NCBI RefSeq assembly: GCF_003259335.1
Contig: NZ_QLLL01000012.1
Coordinates: forward strand, 1 to 64,000
Length of the DNA stretch: 64,000 nt
Source: Chitinophaga skermanii
GTDB taxonomy: Bacteria; Bacteroidota; Bacteroidia; Chitinophagales; Chitinophagaceae
Direction of reading: 5' to 3'
Below the pieces are notes generated by a model. It ran no database searches. It saw only the letters and a list, made by a program, of their open reading frames with translations, and was not told the origin of the DNA. This document shows, piece after piece, positions 26,576 through 36,085 of the stretch (position 1 is its first letter; each line of letters starts with the position of its first letter). The position numbers were made by a program, and so were the translations under genes.

Positions 26576-27673
26576 ATGCAAGCACTACATTACCAAGTGG
26601 CGCTTACTTGTATTCCGCAAGTAGGCCACGTTGTTGCCAAGGAATTATTACAACATGTACATTCCGCCGAAGAAATATTCAAACTACCTTTCAACACACT
26701 ATCAAAAATTCCACTTATTGGTCCTACTAGGGCTAAAGCGATCAAAGCATTCCGTGGATTCGACCGTGTAGAACAGGAGGTGCAATACATGCAACAGCAT
26801 CAAATTCAGCCCATCTTTTACACCGATCCATGCTACCCAACGCGCCTTCAGCATTGCGTAGATGCTCCTATATTGTTATATGCTAAAGGCAATACAGTAT
26901 TGAATACACCACGCGTGGTAAGTATTATAGGCACGCGCCGGCCCACTGCTTATGGCAAACAATTATGCGAACAGTTGGTACGGGGTTTACAAAAGGAGCA
27001 GGTACTTGTTATTAGTGGTTTAGCGTACGGCATTGATGTAGTAGCCCATGAAACCTGCCTACAAGCAGGAATGCCTACGGTGGGTGTATTGGCCCATGGC
27101 TTCGATATGCTGTATCCCCCGGCACACCATGCCGTTGCCAACGCCATGTTGCAAAATGGAGGTTTACTAACAGAATGCATGAGTTATACCCCTTTACACC
27201 GCCAGCACTTTGCCAGCAGGAATAGGATTGTAGCCGGCTTAGCAGATGCTACGATTATTGTAGAATCTGATGAAAAAGGAGGCTCTTTAATAACGGCCGA
27301 CCTAGCCCATGGTTACCACCGGGATGTAATGGCATTTCCCGGCCGCGTAGGCGACCCGGCATCGGCAGGCTGCTTACAACTGATCAGGGAACAGAAAGCC
27401 CAGTTAGTAACCTCTGCCAGCGATGTGCTCGATTATATGAACTGGACATCAACTTCCCCTACCCCACCCTCTCAACAAAGAACCTTATTCTACGAATTGC
27501 CTCCGGAGGAACAACAGTTATTCAACCTTCTACAAGCTGGGCAAAAGTTGCCTTTTGAACAGGTGATACAGCAAAGTGGGCTACCTTATAGCAAGGCATC
27601 GGCAGCTTTATTAAACCTCGAAATGCAAGCAATTGTACGCGTATTGCCAGGAAAAATCTACGAGTTATGCTAA
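26576..27673 (+). CDS. dprA: DNA-processing protein DprA
   Basis: Loads RecA on incoming single-stranded DNA in transformation; 365 residues. An HhH segment (residues 1-65) precedes the Rossmann-like core: VSIIGTRRPTAYGKQLC, ISGLAYGIDVVAHETCL, LLTECMSYTPLHRQHFASRN and ATIIVESDEKGGSLITA. A C-terminal winged helix (about 300-365) is present. Confidence 0.96.
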   Translation: MQALHYQVALTCIPQVGHVVAKELLQHVHSAEEIFKLPFNTLSKIPLIGPTRAKAIKAFRGFDRVEQEVQYMQQHQIQPIFYTDPCYPTRLQHCVDAPILLYAKGNTVLNTPRVVSIIGTRRPTAYGKQLCEQLVRGLQKEQVLVISGLAYGIDVVAHETCLQAGMPTVGVLAHGFDMLYPPAHHAVANAMLQNGGLLTECMSYTPLHRQHFASRNRIVAGLADATIIVESDEKGGSLITADLAHGYHRDVMAFPGRVGDPASAGCLQLIREQKAQLVTSASDVLDYMNWTSTSPTPPSQQRTLFYELPPEEQQLFNLLQAGQKLPFEQVIQQSGLPYSKASAALLNLEMQAIVRVLPGKIYELC

Positions 27674-27776
27674 CATACATGTAGAAAAAATCTGATAGCA
27701 AAATATTAACAAGCCGGGCAAACCTTTACTGGTAGGGGGTCGTAGGCTTACGCAAAAAACCCGTGAAGGATGCTTT

Positions 27777-27807
27777 TTTGTTATTGCGTAAAATAAGTGT
27801 ACATTTG
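27777..27807 (+). promoter_or_regulatory. guaB promoter
   Basis: TTTG (27777-27780), a 19-base spacer, and TACATTTG (27800-27807) match the Bacteroidota housekeeping consensus exactly. The predicted start is about 27812. Confidence 0.85.
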
Positions 27808-27810
27808 CGT

Positions 27811-27840
27811 GCAATTATTTTTTAACTGACTAATAATTGC
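27811..27840 (+). promoter_or_regulatory. Inverted repeat filling the guaB leader
   Basis: GCAATTATT (27811-27819) and AATAATTGC (27832-27840) are perfect 9-bp arms around a 12-base loop. They begin at the predicted transcription start and end three bases before the guaB ATG, so a repressor bound here or the RNA hairpin itself could control expression. Confidence 0.65.
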
Positions 27841-27843
27841 AAC

Positions 27844-29319
27844 ATGCCTGCGGGAAAATCCAAACCGAAATTTGTAGCTGAGGGTCTTACATTTGACGAC
27901 GTACTGATCGTACCGGCTTACTCTGAAGTGTTACCTAGGGAGGTAAACTTATCTACGCAACTCACCAAAAACATTCGTCTGAACATACCAATGGTATCCG
28001 CTGCAATGGATACTGTTACAGAAGCTGATCTCGCTATCGCGTTAGCACGTGAAGGTGGTATCGGTATTTTGCACAAAAGTATGAGCATCGAAAGACAAGC
28101 CGAAATGGTTCGTAAAGTTAAACGTTCCGAAAACGGTCTTATCCTCGATCCAGTAACATTACCGGAAGACGCTACCATTGGTCAAGCGCTCCGTTTAATG
28201 AAAGAAAATAGAATCGGTGGTATTCCTATCGTTAACAAAGCCGGTAAACTCGTTGGTATCTTAACGAACCGCGACTTACGTTTCGAAAAGAATATTAAAC
28301 GCCTTGTGAGTGAAGTAATGACCAGCGACAGCCTCATCACTGCTCCAGAAGGAACTGATCTTAAGAAAGCGGAAAAAATCTTACAACAATATAAAATCGA
28401 GAAATTACCGGTTGTTAATAAAGCTGGTAAACTCGTTGGTTTGATCACTTATAGAGACATCATCCAATTAAAAAGCTACCCGAACGCTGCAAAAGATAGC
28501 TACGGTCGCTTATTAGCGGGTGCTGCTTTAGGTATCACAAACGACGTACTTGACAGGGCGCAAGCTTTGATCAATGTAGGTGTTGACGTGGTATCTTTGG
28601 ATAGCTCTCACGGTCATTCTAAAGGTGTAATCGAGGTATTGAAGAAATTGAAAAAGACCTTCCCTAAATTAGACGTTATTGCAGGTAACGTTGCTACAGC
28701 AGAAGGTGCATTAGCATTGTATAATGCAGGTGCAGATGCTGTGAAAGTAGGTGTTGGTCCGGGTTCTATCTGTACAACAAGAATTGTAACAGGTGCCGGT
28801 TTCCCTCAATTATCTGCCATTATGGATGCAGCGAATGCATTGAAGAAAACAGGTGTACCGGTAATTGCCGATGGTGGTATCCGTTATACAGGTGATATGG
28901 TAAAAGCGCTTGTAGCAGGTGCATCGGCTATTATGGCCGGTTCTATCTTCGCAGGTGTTGAAGAAAGCCCTGGAGAAACAATTATCTACGAAGGACGTAA
29001 ATTTAAATCGTACCGTGGTATGGGTTCTATTGAAGCCATGACTGAAGGTTCTAAAGATCGTTACTTCCAAGATTTAGAAGATGATATTAAGAAATTAGTA
29101 CCAGAAGGTATTGTTGGTCGTGTTCCATACAAAGGCACATTAACAGAAGTGGTACAACAATTCGTAGGCGGTTTACGTGCTGGTATGGGCTTGAGTGGTT
29201 CAAAAGACATCAAGACATTACAAGACGCACAATTCGTGAAAATTACAGCTGCAACTGTAAAAGAAAACCACCCACACGACGTAGTTATTACGAAAGAAGC
29301 ACCGAATTACAGCAGGTAA
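27844..29319 (+). CDS. guaB: Inosine-5'-monophosphate dehydrogenase
   Basis: Oxidises IMP to XMP, the committed step to GMP; 491 residues. A TIM barrel with the catalytic loop [15 protein letters not shown] (Cys nucleophile) is interrupted by two CBS domains (about 95-205, with the near-repeats [16 protein letters not shown] and [16 protein letters not shown]). The flap [11 protein letters not shown] and [15 protein letters not shown] are typical. Confidence 0.98.
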   Translation: MPAGKSKPKFVAEGLTFDDVLIVPAYSEVLPREVNLSTQLTKNIRLNIPMVSAAMDTVTEADLAIALAREGGIGILHKSMSIERQAEMVRKVKRSENGLILDPVTLPEDATIGQALRLMKENRIGGIPIVNKAGKLVGILTNRDLRFEKNIKRLVSEVMTSDSLITAPEGTDLKKAEKILQQYKIEKLPVVNKAGKLVGLITYRDIIQLKSYPNAAKDSYGRLLAGAALGITNDVLDRAQALINVGVDVVSLDSSHGHSKGVIEVLKKLKKTFPKLDVIAGNVATAEGALALYNAGADAVKVGVGPGSICTTRIVTGAGFPQLSAIMDAANALKKTGVPVIADGGIRYTGDMVKALVAGASAIMAGSIFAGVEESPGETIIYEGRKFKSYRGMGSIEAMTEGSKDRYFQDLEDDIKKLVPEGIVGRVPYKGTLTEVVQQFVGGLRAGMGLSGSKDIKTLQDAQFVKITAATVKENHPHDVVITKEAPNYSR

Positions 29320-29354
29320 TAAAAACTACCCGCATTTAGTTCGTTAAAAATATG

Positions 29355-29389
29355 ATCCCGTCTCTACTTCTTAGAGACGGGATTTTTTT
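29355..29389 (+). terminator. Terminator of guaB
   Basis: ATCCCGTCTCTA / TAGAGACGGGAT, 12-bp stem followed by T7. Confidence 0.93.
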
Positions 29390-29443
29390 ATTACAAATCG
29401 TTAACATCAAAGCGCTATTTTTGGAACCTATTGCACAAAAATT

Positions 29444-31054
29444 ATGCGTACCAGATTCAAACCCGTTACTCTCAGCATCCTTAGCGGCGCTTTATTGTGG
29501 GCAGCTTGGCCTACCTTTCCTTATGCCACGTGGTTAATATTCTTTGCTTTTGTTCCTATCATTTACTTGGCGCAAACCTTGAAAAAAGGGTATGCATTTA
29601 CAGGGCTTGCTTTCTTAGCCTTAATGGTGTGGAACGTGGGTACTACTTGGTGGGTGGGTAATACGCCCGTACCTATTAGCGGGGTATTTGCGAATGTATT
29701 TAACAGCTTATTGATGTTAATTCCACTCGTTGGGTTTAGAGGTGCTACGCGCAGGTTTGGTGATAAATGGGGATATGTGGCCTTGGTGGCTTACTGGTTA
29801 ACATTTGAATATGTGCATTACAACTGGGAATTAAGCTGGCCTTGGTTAACGGTGGGGAACGTATTTGCTAGTCATCCTAATTGGGTACAGTGGTACGAAT
29901 ATACCGGAGCCAGTGGAGGTACGGTTTGGGTGTTGTTGCTGAATATTTGGGTGTATAGCATATTGAAAAGCGTGCAGTTTGATGTAAAATTGGCGGTTCG
30001 CCAATTGTGGAAACCGGCGATGGCGGTTGTGGTGCCGGTGATTTTGGGGTATAGCATTTTCTATACGAGTAATGCCCTCAACATCAACAAAGGCGGGGCT
30101 ACAGAAGTAGTGGTTGTTCAACCAAATATAGATCCATACAACGAGAAGTTTAACGATGGATCTTCCATGGAACAATTGGAAAAGTTATTGCAACTTTCAG
30201 CAGAAAAAATTACACCTAATACCCAATACATCGTATGGCCCGAAACAGCGCTTTTTACCAATGGCGCTATTGAACATCAACTCAACTTCTCGCCAGAAAT
30301 AACCCGTATAAGGCAGTTCTTACAGCCATTCCCGAAAGCGAAGATTATTACAGGTGCTGTTACGTATAAATTCTACGGACCCAACGACGATAAACCGGCC
30401 TCTACCCGCACCTCGCAAGATGGTACAAACTACGATGCATTCAACTCCGCTTTGCAAATAGATACATCGCAAAGTGTGCAAATTTATCATAAGTCGAAAT
30501 TAGTGCCAGGTGTAGAACTGGTACCTTACGTACGGTATATCAGTTTTATGCAATCGTTGGCGCTTGATATGGGTGGTGTTACGGGTAGTTACGGGCGTAC
30601 CCCGGGTGTGCCTTTTTTCCACAACGATCAACAAAATACAAACGTATTACCACTCATTTGTTATGAGTCGGTGTATAGTGAATTTGTTGCCGAGAAAGTG
30701 CGCGAAGGTGTGAACTTGTTAGTGGTAAGTACCAACGATGGATGGTGGGGCAATACACAAGGTTATAAACAACATTTACAATATGCCTCTATACGCGCCA
30801 TAGAAACGCGTCGTTGGGTGGCAAGAAGTGCGAATACGGGTTCATCAGCCTTTGTAACGCCATACGGTGAAATCCAACAAGCCCAACCTTATTGGGAGCC
30901 GGCTGTTATACTTGGCAAGGTGTATATGCGCCAGGATCAAACGATGTATGTACGTTTCGGCGATTACCTCGCGAAGCTGGCTGTTTTGGCCTGCATCTTG
31001 CTGCTCGTATGTACAATTTATCACCGTATAAGACACAGAAAGCAACATGCATAA
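29444..31054 (+). CDS. lnt: Apolipoprotein N-acyltransferase
   Basis: Adds the third acyl chain to lipoproteins at the inner membrane; 536 residues. Six or so N-terminal TM helices (about 8-220) precede a nitrilase domain. The catalytic Glu-Lys-Cys is visible in YIVWPETALF, YHKSKLVPGVELVPY and PLICYESVYSEF. A last TM helix lies near the C-terminus. The 3' end overlaps the next gene by 8 bases. Confidence 0.95.
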   Translation: MRTRFKPVTLSILSGALLWAAWPTFPYATWLIFFAFVPIIYLAQTLKKGYAFTGLAFLALMVWNVGTTWWVGNTPVPISGVFANVFNSLLMLIPLVGFRGATRRFGDKWGYVALVAYWLTFEYVHYNWELSWPWLTVGNVFASHPNWVQWYEYTGASGGTVWVLLLNIWVYSILKSVQFDVKLAVRQLWKPAMAVVVPVILGYSIFYTSNALNINKGGATEVVVVQPNIDPYNEKFNDGSSMEQLEKLLQLSAEKITPNTQYIVWPETALFTNGAIEHQLNFSPEITRIRQFLQPFPKAKIITGAVTYKFYGPNDDKPASTRTSQDGTNYDAFNSALQIDTSQSVQIYHKSKLVPGVELVPYVRYISFMQSLALDMGGVTGSYGRTPGVPFFHNDQQNTNVLPLICYESVYSEFVAEKVREGVNLLVVSTNDGWWGNTQGYKQHLQYASIRAIETRRWVARSANTGSSAFVTPYGEIQQAQPYWEPAVILGKVYMRQDQTMYVRFGDYLAKLAVLACILLLVCTIYHRIRHRKQHA

Positions 31055-31850
31055 AACTTTTCAATACGCAGATAAGAAAACCGGGAGCTATTACGTAACC
31101 GGCAGCGGGCCTGTAGTAGTATTACTGCACGGTTTCGGGGAAGATGGTTCTGCTTGGGAGCATCAAACGAATTACTTAGCGAAAACATCAAAAATTATTG
31201 TGCCTTCTTTACCAGGCACACATGGATCGGATATTACACACCCACTTACCATCGAAAGCATGGCCGATTTCGTGCATGCTTTGTTAGTAGCAGAAGGTAT
31301 ACAAAAAGTGGTGATGATTGGCCATTCCATGGGTGGCTATATAACCCTGGCTTTTGCCGAGAAATATGGTGATATGCTACAAGGTTTCGGTCTTTTCCAT
31401 TCTAGCGGCTTAGCCGATACGGAAGAAAAGAAAGAAGCCCGCCGCAAATCGATCCGCTTGATCCAAGATTACGGGCACGATACATTTATACGGCAAGCGA
31501 TACCGGGCATGTTTGCTAACCGCTACCGTACCGAGCATCCCGAAAAAGTGGATAACTATCTCCACCGCGCCATGCACATCCCCGGTGCCACGCTAATTGC
31601 CTATTACGAAGCCATGATCTTACGCCCAGATAGAACAGCTGTACTGAAGCAAGCACAAGTACCCGTACTGTTCATCATTGGCGAAGAAGATACCGCGGTA
31701 ACCATGGATGCAATTATGCCACAAACTTCTTACCCTACAACCGCCAGTATCCACATTTTAGAGAAAGTTGGCCATATGGGGTTATGGGAAGAAGCGGAAG
31801 AAAGCAATTACATCTTGGAACAATTCATTCGCTACTGCAATCACTCCTAA
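31047..31850 (+). CDS. Alpha/beta-hydrolase
   Basis: 267 residues. The oxyanion turn VVLLHGFGEDGSAW, nucleophile elbow MIGHSMGGYITLAF, acid in IGEEDTAVT and His in VGHMGLWE complete the triad. No signal peptide. Translation is probably coupled to lnt through the 8-base overlap. The substrate is unknown. Confidence 0.92.
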   Translation: MHKTFQYADKKTGSYYVTGSGPVVVLLHGFGEDGSAWEHQTNYLAKTSKIIVPSLPGTHGSDITHPLTIESMADFVHALLVAEGIQKVVMIGHSMGGYITLAFAEKYGDMLQGFGLFHSSGLADTEEKKEARRKSIRLIQDYGHDTFIRQAIPGMFANRYRTEHPEKVDNYLHRAMHIPGATLIAYYEAMILRPDRTAVLKQAQVPVLFIIGEEDTAVTMDAIMPQTSYPTTASIHILEKVGHMGLWEEAEESNYILEQFIRYCNHS

Positions 31851-31874
31851 TCATTCCAGCACAACATATTTCTA

Positions 31875-31910
31875 CCATGCACCGGTTTTCGATCGGTGCA
31901 TGGCAATTTT
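31875..31910 (+). terminator. Terminator of the lnt operon
   Basis: CCATGCACCG / CGGTGCATGG, perfect 10-bp stem, then CAATTTT. Confidence 0.85.
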
Positions 31911-32035
31911 ATAGCAGGCACATCATCGAACGCCCCTATAATTAGGCACAAACAATTGATTATAAAGAAGTTCAATCTATAAAACATACCGTATTTTTCT
32001 AAACAATTGTAAATCAAGCTTTCATATACCCGAGC

Positions 32036-32222
32036 CTTTAACTTCCCTTTGACTTCCCTTTAACTTGCCTTTGAAAACCCTTTGAAAAGCCTTTGACGAC
32101 CCTTTAAAAGACTTTAACCTGCCTTTGAAAGACTTTGACTTCCCTTTGAAAGACTTTGACGATTCTTTGAAAATAGCTTCCTAGATATAGGCTACATATA
32201 TCCTGGATATATAGGAAATATA
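32036..32222. repeat. Helically phased CTTTRA / ATATA array (B)
   Basis: Thirteen copies of CTTT(G/A)A start at 32036, 32047, 32058, 32069, 32080, 32091, 32102, 32112, 32123, 32133, 32144, 32154 and 32165: six steps of 11 bp, then alternating 10 and 11. Four ATATA copies follow at 32185, 32196, 32207 and 32218, again 11 bp apart. The remaining bases of each unit are variable (CTTCC, AAAGC, ACGAC). The period is not a multiple of three, so it is not coding. It lies after the lnt-operon terminator. Confidence 0.85.
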
Positions 32223-32842
32223 TCTCCCCCCTTGTAAATACGCAGTTTTACCATTAGAACAACATTAAACTAACATTAGGAGATATTATTTTATAAGGGT
32301 TTCCGCCATTTCACCCCTTGTAACCCAAGCTGGTACTAGATCTATTTAAAACCACTGCATTCACACTACCATCGAACCACTTTCCTTCACCTATACGCCA
32401 CTTACTATCTTTTACAAAAATGGGGTTTATTAGCCCTAAATTTCGCCTCTCGTTTCAAAAACAACAAAATACACGTCGGCACTTTTTAAATTGAATTTGG
32501 AGGCTTTTAAGCACCCATCAAACCACCTTTGCAGTTTGTTTATTTCCTGCAGGCATTCCCCATTCATAAAATATTTTCCACTTTTTTCGCAGCCATGCTA
32601 CAAATAGGCAAATATTCCTATTAAAAATTCTGTTTACATGTAAAATTGCTTACACATAAAAAGATCGTACAATAAACCTTATGTATAAGGCGAAAGTCTT
32701 GCTGCTATTCAACCTGCGCGAAATGTATTTATGCACATTTTTAAACAATTTTAAGGGGAATTGCATTTTATAAGGTGGAACATTTATCGTAAATTTTAAC
32801 TGGTTCCCAACGTAGATACACCCTAACGTAACCCTGCTTCCC
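32223..32842. other. Long intergenic leader before the T9SS-type gene
   Basis: 620 AT-rich bases without a credible ORF. Small dyads AATAGG...CCTATT (32603-32622) and CCTTATGTATAAGG (near 32677) are seen. An upstream regulatory region or an unrecognised small RNA is possible, but nothing supports either specifically. Confidence 0.4.
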
Positions 32843-34774
32843 ATGATGAAACGTTTAATGCTGGTTATCATATTATGTTATTGCTGTTCTATTGCCACGG
32901 CTTATCACATTATTGGTGGTGAGGTGTACTATGAAACGCTGGGCTTCAATGCGCTTACCAATAACTACCGCTATAAAATCACCATGAAACTTTACCGCGA
33001 TGGTGATTTCGTTTGCGGCACACGACAAGGGTGTTTAGATATCTTCGAAAACCCCGTACCGCTGTATATTTTTAGAGGCTCGGATGGCTCATTAGCACGT
33101 GGTCCTATTCTTTTCACCATTACCGATCGACAACCACTACGCGATACTTTGAAGAACCCTTGTTTAGCTCCACAAACCATTTACTTAGAAGTAGCTTATT
33201 ATACTGAAGTGGTTGAATTACCGGCTATTTCCGGCGGGTATTATGTTACGTACCAACGTTGTTGTAGGGGTGAAAATTTGACGAATATTGAAGCCAGTGA
33301 AACCGAAGGTTCTAACTACTTCGCTTTTATTCCGGGTACCGAATCTCGCCCGGGCAACAACTCTGCTGTTTTTGTGAAAGATGAAGCGCTTGTTATATGT
33401 GCCGGTCTTCCACTACAATATACCTACACCGCGCGCGATGCCGATGGTGATAGTCTTGTGTATTATTTATGCGACGCTAAAACCGGCGGAACCGACAGGC
33501 GAAGTGATGCACAAACGGTAAACCCTCCTCCTTTCAACAGGAACGTGCGGTATCTCGATCCCTACAATGGTTCGAACCCCATGGGCGGTAATCCTAGGAT
33601 TAGTATTTCGAACCAAGGAATTATTACAGGCACCCCGGAACGTTCGGGGCGATACGTTGTATCGGTATGTGTAAGTGAATATGATCGTACCACGAAAAAA
33701 CTGATTGCTACCCACCATAAAGATATTCTCATTACCGTGTTCAATTGTAATACGAGGATTACGGCGCAGATCAACAACGTTTTACAAAATTGCTTAGACA
33801 CCAGCAGCTTTGCGGTACCTATAGCGAATTACAGTACAGCAGGCTTTACGTCTACTTTCCATTGGACTTTCAGCGATGGTACCGATACCATTACCAATAG
33901 CAAAAACTTGTTCTACAAGAACTTTAGCGATACGGGATATTACACGTACAAATTAGTGGTGAATAAAGGCTTGCCTTGTACCGATAGTATCGAAGGAAAA
34001 ATATTTAACTATCCCGGGTTGCGGGCAGGTTTCTTCGTAACAGGCGCCTGTGCTGAAAAGCCTATCACTTTTAGCGATACATCCAGTTACCGTTATGGCA
34101 CTATTACAAATACCAGTTGGAATTTAGGGAACGATCCACCTAGCATATACAACAATATGCGGAACCTTACCTACACCTTCAACGAAGGCAAAACTTACTC
34201 TGTATCGTTAACGCTGCAAACGGATAAAGGGTGTACTGAAACGGTCACGAAAAACCTAGATGTACAGAAAGTATTTGCCTTTGCCGGCAATGATACAATA
34301 CTCGCTCGCGGGCAAACGATGGAGATGAAAGGACAAGGAGGAACCGTGTATCTCTGGTCGCCCCCCGAAGGCCTCAGCAACCCGAATATTTCTAACCCTG
34401 TATTAACCTCTAACATCGATCGAACGTATAATTTATACGTACAGAATGCGGCAGGTTGTGAAGGCTCCGACGATATTAACGTGAAGTATTATGAAGGACC
34501 TGAAATATATGTACCTACAGCCTTTACACCGAATGGTGATGGGGTGAATGATATCTTTAGGTTTATACCGGTGGGCATTATTGAGTATAAGTTCTTCCGG
34601 ATATTCAACCGGTGGGGGCAAGAGATATATTCTTCTGTTGATTTTCGAAAGGGATGGGATGGTACGTTTAAAGGCAACCCTGCTAAAATGGATACGTATG
34701 TGTGGGTAGTGGAAGGCACGGATTTAAACGGGGCCAAAGTATTACGAAAAGGAACCGTAACTTTATTACGTTAA
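32843..34774 (+). CDS. Secreted PKD protein with T9SS type-B C-terminal domain
   Basis: Large exported protein, 643 residues. Signal peptide about 1-20 (MMKRLMLVIILCYCCSIATA). Ig/PKD-like domains about 310-480 (FHWTFSDGTDTITNSK, NTSWNLGNDPP). The C-terminus has the gliding-motility/type-B sorting signature PTAFTPNGDGVNDIFRF, RIFNRWGQEIYSS, GWDGTFKGNP and YVWVVEGTDLNG. Such domains direct export through the type IX system whose pore, SprA, is encoded at 40.5-47.7 kb. The cargo function is unknown; structural or adhesive roles are common. Confidence 0.92.
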   Translation: MMKRLMLVIILCYCCSIATAYHIIGGEVYYETLGFNALTNNYRYKITMKLYRDGDFVCGTRQGCLDIFENPVPLYIFRGSDGSLARGPILFTITDRQPLRDTLKNPCLAPQTIYLEVAYYTEVVELPAISGGYYVTYQRCCRGENLTNIEASETEGSNYFAFIPGTESRPGNNSAVFVKDEALVICAGLPLQYTYTARDADGDSLVYYLCDAKTGGTDRRSDAQTVNPPPFNRNVRYLDPYNGSNPMGGNPRISISNQGIITGTPERSGRYVVSVCVSEYDRTTKKLIATHHKDILITVFNCNTRITAQINNVLQNCLDTSSFAVPIANYSTAGFTSTFHWTFSDGTDTITNSKNLFYKNFSDTGYYTYKLVVNKGLPCTDSIEGKIFNYPGLRAGFFVTGACAEKPITFSDTSSYRYGTITNTSWNLGNDPPSIYNNMRNLTYTFNEGKTYSVSLTLQTDKGCTETVTKNLDVQKVFAFAGNDTILARGQTMEMKGQGGTVYLWSPPEGLSNPNISNPVLTSNIDRTYNLYVQNAAGCEGSDDINVKYYEGPEIYVPTAFTPNGDGVNDIFRFIPVGIIEYKFFRIFNRWGQEIYSSVDFRKGWDGTFKGNPAKMDTYVWVVEGTDLNGAKVLRKGTVTLLR

Positions 34775-34820
34775 TTGAAAAGCATGAAGATGTTTCTTCA
34801 CACAACGTAAATCACAATAC

Positions 34821-35582
34821 ATGAAAGGAATTATATTAGTAACCGGTGCCACAGCGGGTTTCGGCGAAGCCATCGCAAAGAAATTTGCAGCGGCGGGATA
34901 TCATTTGATTATCACCGGAAGAAGAGAAGAAAGATTGGAAGCCTTGCAAACAGCCTTAGAGCAAGCCCACAACATTAAAGTATTACCCTTGGTATTTGAT
35001 GTGCGTAGCAAGGAAGCCGTGAATGTTACCTTTGAAAATCTCCCGGAAGCGTGGCGTAAAATAGATGTGCTAGTAAACAATGCCGGTTTAGCCTTGGATT
35101 TATCGACGATCGACGAAGGGAATTCAGATGATTGGGATACCATGATCGATACCAACGTAAAAGGATTATTGTACGTTTCGAAAGCTGTTATTCCTTTCTT
35201 AAAAGCACAAGGAAAAGGGCATATTATTAACATTGGTAGTACAGCGGCGAAGAATGTGTATTTGAAAGGAAACGTGTATTGCGCCACTAAGCATGCTGTA
35301 GATGCATTATCGCAAGCTATGCGCATCGATTTGTTACCTTACAATATTAAAGTAACAGCTATTCATCCCGGTGCAGCAGAAACCGAGTTCTCGGTGGTAC
35401 GTTTCAAAGGCGACCAAGCAGCGGCTGATAATGTGTACAAAGGCTTCGAACCTTTACACGCGGAAGATATTGCCGATGTAACTTTCTACGTCAGCCAATT
35501 ACCGGCCCATGTGTGCATTAACGACCTGGTGATTACACCAACAGCACAAGCGAATGCTATTTATACACATAAAGTGTTGTAA
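34821..35582 (+). CDS. SDR-family NAD(P)-dependent oxidoreductase (YdfG-like)
   Basis: 253 residues. Cofactor loop VTGATAGFGEAIAKKF followed by TGRREERL (Arg suggests NADP), NNAG-type LVNNAGLALDL, catalytic Ser in NIGSTAAK and YxxxK in YCATKHAVDA. It resembles E. coli YdfG (serine/3-hydroxy acid dehydrogenase), but the substrate is not proven. Confidence 0.93.
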   Translation: MKGIILVTGATAGFGEAIAKKFAAAGYHLIITGRREERLEALQTALEQAHNIKVLPLVFDVRSKEAVNVTFENLPEAWRKIDVLVNNAGLALDLSTIDEGNSDDWDTMIDTNVKGLLYVSKAVIPFLKAQGKGHIINIGSTAAKNVYLKGNVYCATKHAVDALSQAMRIDLLPYNIKVTAIHPGAAETEFSVVRFKGDQAAADNVYKGFEPLHAEDIADVTFYVSQLPAHVCINDLVITPTAQANAIYTHKVL

Positions 35583-36043
35583 AATAACGAGGTTTGAGCT
35601 GCAGTTGTTGCCAAAATTGTAGCTCAAATCTTCCTTCCATCCCCCAAATACTCCCTCTCCCCCTTCAAAACACCTGTATTTTTCCTCGTAAGTAGCCTTA
35701 AAAATCCCACAGACATGCTATTTCCAGATATAATATATTTTATTTATATTTGATATACCTGTATATTTGTGGCGAAAGAAATGCGTACTGAGGTTCACCA
35801 ATTATTGTATGTATTTCTTTATGAAGACCTTTTTATTGAGACTAACTAACCTAAAAAACCATATCCCCTATGCTTACATTTGTTACTATTTATCTCCTTC
35901 GGCTATACTACCCGAAGATAAGAGCGCAACAACGGTATTTCACCGATCGTTCCCGGAGAAACAATTATGGCTCTTGGGCTGTGAAGCAAGAATGGCAGAG
36001 CGAGAAACCGTATGTTATCGGCTTTAACTAAAGAAATTATGAT
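35583..36043. other. Intergenic region with weak terminator, 11-bp lattice, paired -7 boxes and small ORFs
   Basis: TTTGAGCT / AGCTCAAA (35593-35628) may terminate the SDR gene. CC pairs at 35662, 35673, 35684, 35695/6 and 35706 keep an 11-bp step. TATATTTG at 35745-35752 and again at 35762-35769 fit the -7 consensus. Two competing short frames follow: ATG 35821 to 36027 (68 residues) and ATG 35870 to 36031 (53 residues). I cannot choose between them or show that either is translated. Confidence 0.4.
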
Positions 36044-36077
36044 AAAAGGGTTGCATCTATGTAGATACAACCCTTTT
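36044..36077. terminator. Terminator hairpin after the BNR lipoprotein gene
   Basis: AAAAGGGTTGCATCTA / TAGATACAACCCTTTT with one mismatch. It lies 9 bases beyond the minus-strand stop and could also end transcription from the left. Confidence 0.8.
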
Positions 36078-36085
36078 ATATTTTG

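Noticed and set aside
32036-32222. The periodic arrays as CRISPR
   Set aside because: Units are 11 bp with no conserved 25-35 bp repeats, no unique spacers of usual length and no cas genes.
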